DNA of 64,000 bases from Sipunculus nudus (lineage: Eukaryota; Annelida; Sipuncula; Golfingiida; Sipunculidae). This document shows positions 11,481-24,832 of this stretch, piece by piece; the first letter of the stretch is position 1; each line of letters begins with the position of its first letter. The translations under genes and the position numbers were made by a program. The stretch spans positions 7,750,001 through 7,814,000 of the forward strand of contig CM049310.1 of NCBI GenBank assembly GCA_026874595.1. The letters run 5' to 3'. The notes beneath the pieces are model-generated. The model was not told where the DNA came from and ran no database searches. It worked only from the letters and a program-made list of their open reading frames with translations.

Positions 11481-14400
11481 AAACAAAAGATTAAAGATGC
11501 CACTGTCTGTTATGGAGAATATCGTCCTCTCAAGAATATATGTGGTAATGCATAACGTTCCAAGGAGATTAATTAATTATATAATTTGCCGCAAAATGGC
11601 AGAACCTACGTCTGTCTCACATATTCATAGGTGCTGCCTTGTGGCGACAGAAAGTCTACCGACCGGGCCAGTGTATCAACATAAACATACCACAAACATA
11701 CTAGAAAACTCCATACATAGCATCAGTGGGCAAAAATCAGCGGTATTAGTTCCGGTGGACTTGTAGTTTATGTATCTACTTTTATTATGTGCAGGGATAT
11801 ATTTTAATCATGATCCCGGCCCCATCAGTTATCATCACAGGTGATAGTTGCAGCTGGAACCTAAACTTTTAATTATTACATTGCTGGGAGTATTGCTCTG
11901 TGTCTTTATGTGTTTATTAATCGTCAACCGTAATGCACTTTGTTATACACAAACTATACTGTTAGACAAACATTGTATCACGTTAGTGGTTAATGCTTTG
12001 TATTATATGTTAGGTTACATGACTTTTTCTTATTGGTTATGTTAGGTCACATGACTTTTTTCTAATTGGTTCTCAGGTTGTGACGTATACTAGTATGTTA
12101 TGCCATCCTTACCCCATTTGCCTTTACGAGATCCGAAATGTGCACGCACCTTACCTTCATTTCATATCGATGTATCGAATTGTTTACAAGAACTTTTATG
12201 GTAGATATAATTAAATATATATTATGTCACCTAGGAAATTTATTGCATTGCAGATCATTTCGAAATATGCTATACTTAACAAGAATGTCTTGGTGTTAAT
12301 TAAATCCGTCTTCAACGACTTATTTGTTACATTTGAATGTTACAGCGATAAAAAAACTGTTGTGATAAGTAAAAATTGTTAATGTATATATTTTAGAAAT
12401 GGGATAGGCACATCTATTTATAGCCAGAAGCCTGTAATTTTATTTCATCTAGGTTAACAGGATATTTATTAGTAGATATGATGATGTTAGACTTATTGTT
12501 GGTTAATGTAGGAATGTTTGTGGCATTTGATGCAGGAGATGGGGAAATTAAAAATAAAAAATAAGTATGCGTGAAGATGACAAGGAATTGTAGTTTGACA
12601 TAAATAGTCAATGTTTTGACTATAATGGTACATTTCACCTAAATTAACAATGGGAGGATTGGATTGCGTTAAATAAGACAAAATACAAAAAATTAATTGA
12701 TTTGGAGAAACAATGAACAAGCATTAGACTGTCGTGTGCCCGTAAGATATTTGTGTCATAAACAGACACATGGGGGCGCCCCATTACCGACAAGGAAGTT
12801 TGCACGTTGAGTGCACATTGGATTCAAGGTGCTCACAGGCAACTAGTGTTTTTTTCAGACGGTGTTTCCTTGTGAGCCATTGCCAAAAACCTTCTTCTCT
12901 CCAAACACTGAAATGGTAAAAACCGTCGGAAGTTCCGATGTTGGCATATGCTATAGCTAGTGTCATTCTAAAAAGGTACGCAGTCTAAGCTTAATCATAT
13001 AAACGTTTAATAAAGTGACCAACGTTAATAGAATATCCGTGAGTCAAATATTGTTGGACTTTTTTCATATTTTTTTCCTATCTTAGTGTTCTGTTGATTA
13101 AAGACTGATAGTGCGCATGCTCAGTCGGAAGGTCATAATTGATAAAATCCATCTCCGGATTTCCAGCAGTGCAAAAAATGAGGGTAGCGGAGAACCGTAT
13201 TAGGTCTGTGCAAACGACAAAAATACCGCACCGAGTATTGTTAATGAATAGAATCATAAGGTCACAGTCTACCTTAATGCCATAGAAATAAAATTAACAA
13301 AAGGAATGGTGCAATATTGCTTTCGAGAAACTAATTTAACGTAATATTTCGTAAGAAATTGTTAGGTTCCTGTAAAATGAACCAATATAAATTTGAACTT
13401 ACATTCTTTTGATTTAGTATGTTTTGGGATGAATGATAGGTTCAAGCAAGCTTATCACTACAGCAATACGACGATAGAAGAGAGGAGTTTTATCAAAGAG
13501 TATTGTCAGTGCCGTAGATGTATAGAATAAGAACCCAGGCTACACAACTTGTCACATTGTATCATAGAGGGCTTTAGATAAATAAATAAATGTTTTATTT
13601 CCAAGGATTTAAAACGTATGTCACCAAAATAACGAATCACATTGTCGGTCATGTTGCTACTCCTAAATGTTATTACCCTGACATCTTACAGACCATAGGA
13701 ACCTCGTGTTGATTAACAGCTTGTCATAAAGTTCATTCTGATATTGTCACTTTTCTTAATTTGTTTGCACAGGTGCTGGGATACACAAATTGCACAATGT
13801 AAATAAACACACACACTAGTTTTATTTTTCTAACTTTCAATTTCGTGATCTCGCCAATATACAAACGGTTCTTTAAACCTTCATGACGTTATTTGTGGCT
13901 TCGCGGATTACTTCTCTTTGTATAACAGTCTCACTGTTTTTCACTGGTATTATAATATCAACTGACAGTTATACGTATGCGAAACGTCCCTTCAAGGATG
14001 GGATGTCAGCGCATAAGGACAGAAAGATATTCTTCGGAATATATGTGGACCCTGGTGTTTACTACAGACGTTTTATCACGTGACCGGAGTGGCCGCAGTT
14101 CTGCCTCGCTCTGGGTATACGTCATTTTAGAACGATTATAATCCATCATTAACGACTTCTGCCATTTCCAAACCTTTCATTCCAGCTTTGGATGTGTGTG
14201 CTTTTAGTCCTACCGTTCACATGCAGCTTTACTTGTGAGATCATCTTCATACGCAGCTGTTGAATATTCATTTCAGATGCATATTCATGAGCAGCTGTTG
14301 CATCTGTTTAAAAATTCGCACATCTTCATTAGCAGTTGTTGAATATTCATTATGAAACAGCAACGTTAACAAACCTGTGCACTGTTCGCCTTTGGAATAT

Positions 14401-15846
14401 TAAATTAAAGCGCGTTATGGTTCTAAAGTGTTTATTTTTAATCATTCTCCTGGCTTGCAATAAATGTGATGGGAAATTTTGCTCCTCAAAGTGTTATTAG
14501 AAATATTGTTAATATAATAATCACGGGTTCATGACGTTCCATACGTTCTCTCAAATTTATTTTTCCATATTTTAATATACTCTGAGGCGTTGCGTTACTT
14601 TGCAATTAGGGAAACATGATCACATATAAGTCCAGTCCATGCAATAAATACACACTGTGAAATCAAAAATAGACGCCAAGGGTTTATTTTAGTCGACATC
14701 TTGGGGGGGGGGGGGGGGCAGAAACTGAAAACTCGAGTATATGCAGGGTATTCATTACGAAAGTTTGAAATCAAATGCCCCACTTTTTAAATCCAGATCA
14801 CTCGACAATAAAAGCAAACATTCAATACGCTATATATTGCTTTGAAATCGTCAGTCGGGATTATTCTGTTGTATTTGCAGCAAATCCACTTGAAATATAT
14901 GTATTTATTTCACGATCCCAAACGCATTATTGCCCAAACAAATTTGATGTTGTTTATTTGCATATATAAGTTAGCTAATAATAAGCCTAAAATATGTCAG
15001 TTTTCCACGACTAGGATAATTCAAGCTATTGGTCAGTAGTACATAAATAGTTTATTTTAGAGTAGCAGGGATATGTAAGTTAACACAGGGTCAGCAGGCG
15101 TTAGGTACCCTCTTCACGTATGCAGTAACCGTTTGACCTTTCTGAGATGTCAGTCATAAGTATGCATTTAACCAATCAGATGACAGCAAACGATCGCACA
15201 CCGCCATGTTTTCTTCCAATCATAGTTTGAGCAGTTGTACATGATGTCAAAGATTTTATTTTGGAGTGGTTCCTATGGAACTTGCACACGAAAGGGGCTA
15301 TGTTTGAAAGTCATTATATAATGGTCTAGAAATTAGTTCCATGACAGCCACTAGGAGGCGGCGCTGAGGCTCATTTCAGAAAGGTCATATGGTAATCGGG
15401 TCATCAGATCATGTGATCATCTTTACATTTAACTCTATGCTCTCTGCCTGTATAAATGCGTGAGATTTTTAATCCTTACATTATGTATAATTCCTCAAGT
15501 TGTATATTTTCGGGTTTGTACATGAACCAGTTTATCAAAGTAATAAATCTTTCTACATGAAAAAAATATATAATCACTTGTTGCCTTATTTTTTAAAGAG
15601 TGTTATGCATTATCGTCAAAGTGACTTCTACAACATTTTATTGACAAGATGTATAATTCCTTTTTTCTTGACACCGGAAAGTCCAGCAGGGGTCCCTAGA
15701 AACTCTTTCTATTACAATTTATCTCATTGGCGTTGCACAACAAGATATTTTTTTACAGTTCACGGCACATGTCTCTTCGGAACCTCAGGCCGATGAGCTG
15801 CTGTTAAATATCTACACATTTTGCCCTGATTACTCTAAAGTAAAAT
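11481..15846. other. Intergenic region without a recognised gene
   Basis: The only notable items are a 35-bp duplicated CCAAT-like/E-box segment near 12010-12076, a candidate small secreted ORF at 13883-14083, a repeated CAGCTGTTGAATATTCAT motif at about 14250-14365, a G18-like run at 14703-14718, and a TATA-like site near 15451. No exon chain can be supported. Confidence 0.5.
13883..14083 (+). CDS. Candidate short secreted peptide ORF (66 aa), unproven
   Basis: I do not recognise this. The ATG frame gives an N-terminal hydrophobic stretch (about residues 10-26, CITVSLFFTGIIIS) like a signal peptide. A KR pair (about 34-35) and an RR pair near the C-terminus follow, with an aromatic and basic remainder, and the stop is TGA. 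That layout resembles a small peptide precursor. No intron, paralog or neighbouring gene supports it, and a chance ORF of this length is quite possible in 64 kb. Confidence 0.15.
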   Translation: MTLFVASRITSLCITVSLFFTGIIISTDSYTYAKRPFKDGMSAHKDRKIFFGIYVDPGVYYRRFIT

Positions 15847-16170
15847 ATACCGGCTTCTGTGGCTCAGGGGTAGAGCGCGGGACACAAAGCTTGTAGATCG
15901 TGAGTTCGAATCTCAGCCGAGGCGGTGAGGTTTTTCACGGTCGGCCCCCACCGAGGGTGAGCACTCTGCAGGCTTAATGGGAAGGTTGTGCCCCACAGCC
16001 GTGTATCACTCACATACGAGTGCGTCTTTAAGGGGGTTCCTCGGTGTTATGACCCAGCAATGGGGATAATTACACACCCAGGACCCGCAGGTGTGGTAGA
16101 CAACGGGTCTGGGTGACACCAGGATACAAAATAAAAATGATAGGAAGCGAGTGCTGCCGCCCTATCAAGT
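15847..16170 (+). mobile_element. tRNA-derived SINE
   Basis: The head looks like a tRNA gene: A-box-like TGGCTCAGGGGTAGAGC at about 15861-15877 and B-box-like GAGTTCGAATCTC about 30 bp downstream. It then continues into a non-tRNA body rich in GGCC/CCCACC, and ends near GGGTCTGGGTGACACCAGGA followed by an A-rich tail. The 3' part recurs reversed at about 23945-24090, which shows it is a dispersed element and not a functional tRNA. Confidence 0.7.
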
Positions 16171-18042
16171 AGTCCCAAATCGAAATGGAAACTCTGCAGA
16201 TGTACATGCTTAGATTAAGAATTAGATAAGTCAGCATTAAAAATTGAGGCGGTTACCTCCACCAAAAAAAACCCCCTTACGTAAAATGTCTAATACTTGA
16301 TTGTTTAGGCATTTTTTTCAGATATCAGTGCGTGAGGGCGATTTTTGTTGTTGTTTGTATGTTTCGATAAAAATGTCAAACGATCAGAGAAAAGCATGAT
16401 AATAATAAAAATTATTTGCTAAACAGGTAAAAGCACTACATAACAAAAGAAATCTTATCAAAATTGTATCAGTTTATCTTCTTGAAAGAAATGTTAGAGC
16501 GACTGGACCTCGAAATTGGTAAGATTCTATTGAAAATCAAAATCTTTTATGAGGGGGGGTTAAAATTGACGCGAGGGGTGCCTGAGAACCCTAATTTTTT
16601 TGTGTGTGTGTTTTTTTTTTTTTTTTTTTTTTTTTTTGAGGCTGCACCTCGTTATGAACGTGTATACATAAGACATGGGATCCAATACAGTTGTTCTATT
16701 ACTATTACTATTTCCATTATTATAACTATAACTATTACTTTCAATTTCTGATATTACTATTACTATTACTATTAACACATTTTACCATCTATCACTATCA
16801 CTATTACTCGGGTATTTATTATAAATACTTTTACTATCACTTCTGCTGATTGGAGAATTCCAGACTTGCGCAGTCAACAATGTCAACAAAACATAAACTA
16901 GTACTACCATACCAAGTATAAATTAAAATTACAAGCATCTATATTACCGAGTTATATATACAATTTTCTTATATTCTTAAAGTTAAACTGACTTTAAAAG
17001 AAGGCCTAATGATATATACTAGGGATCATAACTATTTCAGCATCTTTAAATCTGTGCATTTATAAATTGCAAGCTAAATGATCAATGTTTTTATTACGTT
17101 GGTTTATTTAATATGTAAATGTACATTATTTATATAAATTACAAGACAATGCAATATCCTTGCAAAGGGATTAATAAAATATATCTTATCTTATCATTCA
17201 GGGTTAGCATGCATTATAATGAAGCATTTATTAGACCATACCAAAACTAAATAAAATATAGCACATAAAGGTCATTCCTTGCATATAAATAGGTGTAACA
17301 TATCGCCATATTACATAATGAAGTCCAGGTTTTATGGCTAACGTTTCAACTTTACAGTATTTCCACTGGGTTTTCCTCTGGTGATGAAATAATGTAGGGC
17401 TATGCCTGTTTCCCAATCCTTTTTGATATATTCAATAAAACTTCTGTTTACATCAACATTCTGGACAGAACGAAACTGGAGACAAGAATACCCTAGCTTT
17501 GGGGTGAATATCTTCATTTGGATGTGATGCAATATTTTATTCCTTTGCACTGGACATCTTGTGTGTGGACAAATTGGTGGTAAACTTAACAATATTGATA
17601 GCATGTATACAGCCTGTTTCCTCAGCTATGTCCTTCACTGCAATGATCTCTTTATCATTTCCCAGATGTTAGAAATGTCCTTAGTGTGTCAGTATCCGAA
17701 TTTCCTTTGTCAAAACCGGCAATATAATATTATGAAAAGATATTTATTTAATTTTAAAAATATAAATCAACATAGTTAAAGATGCTGAAAGGAGGTCTGC
17801 ATAATTAGTACTGTAAAATAACAGACAAGTATTAAGAATGAAAGAATATGTATACAAGTTAACTAGATAATACATGTGCTAGTAATATGAGTTTATTCAA
17901 GTGATTATAGTACTTTTATGAGTTTATAGCATTGAAGGCTGCACAAGCTCTAGAACGTCAAACGTCTAGGCAGCTGACAATGTCGACTGCAGATTAGCTC
18001 ATCTGAGTCTGCGCAGCCGGCTGCCCAGCCACTTCCTTTATA
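16171..18042. other. Intergenic, no gene seen
   Basis: It contains a T26-type run at about 16611-16637 and an (ACTATT)-like microsatellite at about 16695-16805. The rest is AT-rich sequence with no exon signature. Confidence 0.5.
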
Positions 18043-19040
18043 CAAGTGACCCATGGGTCATGACGCTCAGCCGACTGACATGTTGATAATATGTCCTTGC
18101 ACAGACAACTAATTAAGATAGGTGGCATCATTGTTCATGCATATTAGCTTACGTTCATCAAGACCCATAAGCACAACAAATTTGATGACAATCCAACCAG
18201 CCTTTCATGAGGAATCTGGCAATTTGTGTGTATTTTGCATTATTTCTGGGGTGCTCAAACATACCCCAAAGCAGAATATAGGTCACTGTGACCCAATTTC
18301 AGGTTTCTGGGGAGAACTTTTGCGGAACTCTCAGGATGTCAAGTTAAAAGATTCTGGACCCCATGGTTATGATTTGTGCCCTACTTTGGTATCAAATTTT
18401 CAATTATTCTGAGGGGTGTTTATAAGCCCCATAGCTCAGAAAATATGGGTAACAGAGACCTCTTATTCACGTTTCCATGGATACTGTTTACAGATCTCCC
18501 TGGATGTCAAGTTTGAAGATTCTAGGACCAATGGTTACAATTTGAGCCCTGTTAAGGGACGACCGCATCTTTGAAGGTCTCATAAATAGAGAAAAAAATG
18601 TGTTAATTTTTTTTTAAATTTAGGTGGTGCCACTAGTCCGCAAGAACTGATGAAACACTCCATGATGAATATGCATGCAAAGAATCTGGGTGATCAATGC
18701 AATAGTTGTTCAGATACTGGAGCTTTGGTATCAAATTTTTAGTTATTCTGGGAGAGACCTAATTTCAGGTTTCCATGGAGCTTTTTATGGACCTCCCAGG
18801 GTGTCAAGAAAGAAGATTCCAGGTCAAATAGTTTTAATTTGTGCCCTGTTAACAGACGACCACATCTTTGATGGTCTCAAAAATAAAGATAAAAATGCTT
18901 AAAACTTCAAAGAAGTCCAGGTGGCACCACCATGCAGTCTGGAGGAACTGATGAAACACTCCATGATGCATATGCATGCAAAGATGATGGCATTTTTTAA
19001 GGTCTCAAAAATAGAGAAAAAAAATCGTAAAAAAATAAAA
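18043..19040 (-). mobile_element. Reversed, 5'-truncated family A element (A0)
   Basis: The left edge, CAAGTGACCCATGGGTCATG, is the reverse complement of the family A 3' end, followed by the inverted terminal motif CTCAGCCGACTGAC. From about 18186 on, the plus strand is the reverse complement of the family A internal units: the 'gagacc-Tctattttt', 'ggtctctgttacccat' and 'ctagaatctt' words appear reversed, and a degenerate palindrome lies near 18626. No family A 5' hairpin is present at the right edge, so the element is truncated there. Confidence 0.65.
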
Positions 19041-21903
19041 AAAATGTAGTTTATTTTCAAGTTTTGGACGACCAAGTCATGTAGATTGTATTACTGTCAC
19101 ATAAATGAAATACTGATACTTTTACAAATATTAGATTGGGAAATATATTTTGCATTTGCTAAAACTTTACAAAATGGTTCCTCAAAACGGTTTTTTTGTT
19201 TATGTGTTTCCTTATCATGCTTCTTTCTAACTTAAAATTGAATTATAACAAATTTAAATTTCATTTTTAAACATGACAAAAACACAGAAGAGGGAAAAAC
19301 TGTTTATAGATATTGTAATGAAGTTTGCTATAAGCCCATTATTAAAAAGTGGTTTGCTTTAACTGGTTGCTTAAAATTGGGGCCCATTTAAAAATTCAAA
19401 ATTTTCCAGATTGTTAAAATTTCATATAAAAAATGAATATGAATGTCATAAAATATATTTACAATGCAGCGAGGCCATTTCTGGCACACGAGTGCGCCTT
19501 TTCACGATTTATATTTCTTGCAGGACATAGAGTCCGGTAACACAATATAGGTTCAATTTATTCCATTGGTCATGTCAATGTTAAATTATCAAAACCCCAA
19601 AGCACCTGCTCTCTCTAAAATATAAATTAAATGAAGATAAAAATAAATAAAATGTTTAAAGGACTTGTTGAACCTCAACTTTTACCTAAAAAAAACATCA
19701 GAAATCATTATTTGATCCCAAATATCGGGGGAAAACCGTTGTAGTTTAATAAATTGTAATTTTATAGGATTTAGTTTATGCTTCCTCTTGACCTCTGTTT
19801 CGTAGCTCTTTGTAGGTCTATATATTTATTATGAAGGACAATCTAAATTTTACATTAAATTCTAAGTTTAATATCCTACCTCAGAAAAAAAACAATTTTC
19901 CCACTGGACCTATTGCAAACTTATAATCCAGGCAATTTAAAAAGAAGCTTATAACTTATCTGTTTTTGCAATATTTTTGTTGTTAATTGTATTATCTTTA
20001 GACTCATTCAGCACACCTTTGATGATGCATGGAATTTGCTTTTGTTTTAACAGCAGGTTTTAATGGTATGCTTATACGTAGTAATTTAATGCAATTTTAA
20101 TTTGTCCAGGTTTTGTTTTGTATAGCGTGCAAGAACACTTCAGTGGATGTTTCACTATACAAAATTTATTATTATTATTATTATTATTATATTAGCATTT
20201 AAAACTAAGTGGAAATGGCCTTGCTATTTCTTGATAATCAAATACTAAATATATAAATGCAAGCCATTACTACATGTGCACTGTTACTGACTACATCAAA
20301 GATGCAGGAGCATCTCATGATCAAATATTTGTAAAACTATCTGTATTTAAAATATGTGATAGTAATATGTGTATAATAAACCCACTGGGAATTTATGAAA
20401 CCCTGTAAAATATAGAATAAGAAAGAAAGTGGAGAAGAGTTCTTGTATAATAATATACATTTAATTTATCAACTGAAATAAAATGCTGTAAAAAAATTAG
20501 AATTGTACATTTTCAAATGAGCATAGGCTAAAGCTAATAAGTATATATTGTACTCTGTAATATCAGAAAATTGTGGCCTGAAAAAAGGTTATGGGCCTCA
20601 GAGTTATACCAAATGATATATTTGGTGACAAAAAAATGTGTAAATGTAAATAATAATTCTAAACACAGTTTAAAGATATGGCCAGATGAGCTAAAGATTG
20701 AATTCCGAGAAAATGTGTCCAAATTCTTGATTGAGTGTACCAGTGGTATGCATTGCAAGAGATATTAATGGAATGCTCCACAATTTTAAAGCAATACATC
20801 ACTTTGTAGGCACAATAAAATGTGTACTATAGTCATTGTAACCCTTTGTGATATAATACAAAATCCATAATGTAGCAAAAGTAAAGAATAAGAATGAATT
20901 AAATTGGGAAACTTATAACATTTATCTAGTTTATGCATCCTGTCTGTGCATGTTTTTTTTTTGGGGGGGGGGGGAGTGCAGAGGAGAAGCCAACCTAAGC
21001 TGGAACAAGGGGAAGGCTGGCTAAACAAAGGTGCCTGGAGTGTGGAGTGATTACACTATGCAGGTGGGTGCTCCATCACCAACTTTTCCCCACTGTTAAT
21101 CGTGGCTGGCCAATACTTAACGTCTTAAAAAATGTTTCAGCTCTCACTTTCTTCCAAGTTTCTCATCTTAGAGTAGTAACTTTTATAGATGCAAAAGCAT
21201 ATGCCATGACTCATCAATTATTGATACACCTTACTTTGTCATGTGGTGCATGCTGAGCATATGAACTTCTGCTTTTCTCTCATAGTGATTGTCTTTGTAT
21301 CAGCACATGCCCAAATGATGCCTTTTCATCAAAAAGGCAAGCTTTTTGTTTGCAATTTAAATTTAAACCAAAAATATCTTTAAATGAATTACAGTTAATA
21401 TATTACCCAACACGTTGTACTGGAATAGAAATAGGAAAGTTCAAATTAGTAACATATCTGTCGCACATAATGTTAGCGGAGTAGACTCCAGTCACACCAC
21501 TGACAGGTGACTCACAAACAGCAGAGAAAGAAACAAGATAGTTTACTTACATGAGTGTCATATTTAATGCACAATATACAGTAGAGTAACAATTATACAA
21601 CAATTACACACATATCATATGTCATAAATATTACTAAGACCTACATAGAGCGACAGGAAAATATATGACCCAAATTGGAGCCTTCATAAGGAAAAAGGAC
21701 CATTTGTGATCATGTTAAAAGTAGAATAAAATAAGACTTTGTTAATCTTGCTTATCACATGGCTAATTCAAGTGTGGTTGTGGTATGACGTTAAGTGTGC
21801 TGCTGCTCTTATTCTGTCACTGTTTCTGCCATGTATCATTCCGGTGGTCCCATCAAGATCAGGCCATGTTATACTCTCTGTTGACACTTTGTGACATCAC
21901 GTG
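19041..21903. other. Intergenic / BBLN 3' flank
   Basis: AT-rich sequence without recognised coding exons. It includes an (ATT) run near 20169-20189. On the minus strand an ATTAAA signal (plus-strand TTTAAT at 21563-21568) is a possible BBLN poly(A) signal, about 340 bp past its stop. Confidence 0.4.
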
Positions 21904-24671
21904 TCATTTGTTACTAGTTGATCTCTGTGCCTCCAGTTCTTGCCTCGTCTGTTTGCTGGATTCCAGCAGCTCCTGCAGTTTGCTGTACAGGCTGTCATTC
22001 TGCTGTTCAAGCGCATCAAGACAGGTGTCTATCTCATCTATGGTGCTGCTGATGTTTGTGTATTCTGAAAATAATAATAAAATCTGATATTAACAGATTG
22101 AACAGTTATGATAGTGGTTATTGCATATATATTAACATGATGTCCAAAGATATTCTGTAGCTGTTACAGGTATGCTGAAATAAATGATTTTTTTTTATGG
22201 TGAAATATCTGAAATTCATTAAATATTTTAAAACATAAATAAAATCAACCTGTAGCACTCAATCTCACCTTTCAGAGATGTGTATATCAAGGGGTCTCAC
22301 ACCAGTAGTTTGTAAAATATCAGGAAAAACTGAAACAACTTTTAAAGATGAGACAGTTCTGAGACCTAAAGTAATTTCTCAAACTCTTCTATATAGCTAA
22401 AGTTCAAGGACCCTGAAAATTACAGACACCTATAATTGATTAATGGTTTAATGCCTATTGCACCATGCAATTAACAGTGCACAAGGTAACAGTTTCAACA
22501 ACAAATATTTTGATAAATTTATAGTGCCACTGATGTTTGTGTATTCTGAAAATAATATAACTTAGCCTTTATAGTTCAACAGAGAAAATATGTATTAACA
22601 AGCACACGTTGGGTGTACGTTAGCTCATTATGCTACCAAGATAAGTATACTCCAGTGATTAAGTAGTGTCCACACAAAGTCCGAGTGGCTGCTTTTAATA
22701 GTCCAAGTCTGAGTAACTAAGGTTTGAGTTCAAGTCGAAGTCATCTGGAACTTAAGTCTGAGTCCAAGTCCAGTACAAATCTTCTTATAAAAGAAAATTT
22801 AAAAAGTATATTTGAGATAATTATGCAAATTTTATGCTAGTTTATTTATAAGTGTCCTTTACTTGAATGTTAAATTATGTTTAGCCCCTGATGCAGAGCT
22901 AAAACTTGGTATGTATATTCTTATTTTCTTTCAAGAGAATTGCACAAATACATGTAGTTATAATAACTAATGGCCAACTCAATGGCACAGATGGTGGTTT
23001 TCAGCAGGCTTTGGAAGAATATGGAGAACCTGAAGAAAACTGCCAGCCTCAGATGGGCCACCACAGAATCTACACAAGGCTATATCCTAACCCACCAGAA
23101 ATATAAAGTTCAGCCTAGTTTGTGTTAAACTGCCCCTGGTTATTTGGAATACATGTACCTTGGATGGAGCTTCAAGGTGGTCAATAAATGTATATATCAT
23201 TAACACCCCCACAAGTAAACATAAGCTGACCCACTGGCTATAAATAAACAGGCAATTATCAACTAGAAAGGCCATAAGGTGACTCTGATGACAGCCACAG
23301 GTGAAAGATTTTCATTAATTAGTCAGTACTAACATACAATGTGCATAATTTGTCAGTTTGATAGGTCTCTGTGTACAAGGCAGTAGGCGGGCTATCTTCC
23401 ACTCTGTTTACTGTTGGGTAAAATTTCCACAATAAGTCATGGCACAGCACACTCTCTTCTTGAAAGACTAACATTTGATTATTATTAGGTTTATAAAGGG
23501 CTGCTTCACAACTGAATGTGAATGAAAGGAGCCATATGTTTAGGGGGTCTACCACACCCCCATTTCCACCCTTTTCCTGCAACAAACAAACTCAGAAAAC
23601 CAGAAAAATGTATTTAGATATCAGGCACACTGGAAAACATAACTCGCCAGATTTCTTTATAAACTAATGGGGCTAGGGATACCTCCAGTATATACATGTT
23701 GATGTTTGCCTGGCAGGCTGCAACTAGGTAATTGGTATCAGGCACAGACAGGCAAACTTGTGCCTCAATTGTAAATGTGTGACTTTCATGCCAATGGACT
23801 TGTGCCTAAATTTCAAATTAATGTAGGACTTGAATGGCAATGGATGTTATAACTGGAAAAGCTTTGAAAATAGTGTTAGCTAACATGCTGAACAAGGCTA
23901 ACATTTTTTTGTACGAGTTAAATGAAGGTCAGGCAAGCAGGGGTGTGCAAATCAAAGGGAGGTAGCACTTGCTTTCTATCACATTATTTTTGTATCCTGT
24001 ATCCTGTTGTCACCCAGGCCTGGTGTCTGGCACACCTGCTGGTCCTGTGCATGTAATCATCCCAATTGCTGGGGTCAATTTTCTTTAACTTTAACATATA
24101 CACCATGATTATCACTGTGTCTTTTTGGCAGATGAAATTCTAAATTCAGATATAAATGCCTGTTACAGTTTTATGGAAACGTTGCCAAAAAAAGATTATT
24201 ATCATAATGAAAAGGTTAAAAATAAATAGCAGCCAATATCATATACTTTTAAACTTTAACTTGCATTTACTGTTATTATTTTAATCAAAATCATAATAAT
24301 CAATAATTTTTATATTAACTGATATCATCAATATCACAATTAATTAATTATAATTTATTACATTATTTGAAACTGTTTAAATTTAACACTGCTCGTGGTT
24401 TGGATAAACAATCAGGCTATACTGTATACATATTGTCAGCTATATACAATGTCAGCGGTATACATATGCATATATGACACACACGGGTACTGGTCCCTTT
24501 ATATATAATAATGACGTCATCAGCACGTCTGAGTGACTGGTCATTGATTTGCATACCCTCGCCAATGTCCCCGACGATCTCGTCCACACTGCCGGATGCC
24601 GAGAGGTCCGGGATATCGTCACCAGATGGGTCAGGATTTTGTTTCATTCCGTTCTGGTGATCAGCTTCCAT
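21904..24671 (-). CDS. BBLN: Bublin coiled-coil protein ortholog (UPF0184)
   Basis: Two coding exons on the minus strand: complement(24557-24671), 115 nt, and complement(21904-22064), 161 nt including TGA. The donor is GAGG|GTATGC and the acceptor TTTTCAG|AATAC; the join makes a Glu and keeps frame, giving 91 residues. Residues 1-38 are acidic and Ser/Pro-rich. Residues 39-91 are a predicted coiled coil with the family hallmark (DEIDTCLDALEQQND, then KLQELLESSKQTRQE). This lines up well with human C9orf16/BBLN, which is 83 residues. By family knowledge bublin is a small cytoskeleton-associated protein that stabilises intermediate-filament networks and lumen shape in epithelia (shown in C. elegans). 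I chose the ATG at 24671; a GTG one codon upstream is not a likely start. It has no partner genes nearby. Confidence 0.88.
22065..24556 (-). other. BBLN intron
   Basis: A single 2.5-kb intron. It contains a copy of the BBLN acceptor/exon edge near 22523-22559 and a reversed SINE 3' fragment near 23945-24090. Several short ORFs here lack any protein character. Confidence 0.7.
23945..24090 (-). mobile_element. SINE 3' fragment, reversed
   Basis: TTGTATCCTG, then GTCACCCAGGCC, then CACACCTGCTGGTCCTG, then CCCAATTGCTGGGGTCA is the diverged reverse complement of the 3' body of the SINE at 15847-16170. The tRNA-like head is absent, so it is 5'-truncated. Confidence 0.6.
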
Positions 24672-24811
24672 CACCTTCCAGCGTCCTCCTTCCCTGTAAC
24701 GCCCTGATCCTCAGCTAGACCGGCCGATAGTGGGTTGTGTTTACCTGTACTTTAGTCAGACATATCGTACACTGCTTGTGTTATCTGACAGTTTCGTACT
24801 GCCCCCAGACG

Positions 24812-24832
24812 ATCATGTGAGCGTCATGTGAC
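24812..24832. promoter_or_regulatory. Paired TCATGTGA E-boxes upstream of BBLN
   Basis: Two copies of TCATGTGA (24813-24820 and 24824-24831) lie about 140-160 bp upstream of the BBLN start codon. The second is part of GTCATGTGAC. This matches the E-box bound by MiT/TFE and USF-type bHLH factors (CLEAR-like). Function is inferred from the motif only. Confidence 0.35.

Noticed and set aside
11401-11766. 121-codon open frame after the EF-hand gene
   Set aside because: Composition is unstructured, there is no domain or splice support, and it overlaps the likely 3' UTR and poly(A) signal.
15847-15925. Functional tRNA gene
   Set aside because: A and B boxes are present, but the sequence does not close into a full acceptor stem and runs on into a repeated SINE body.
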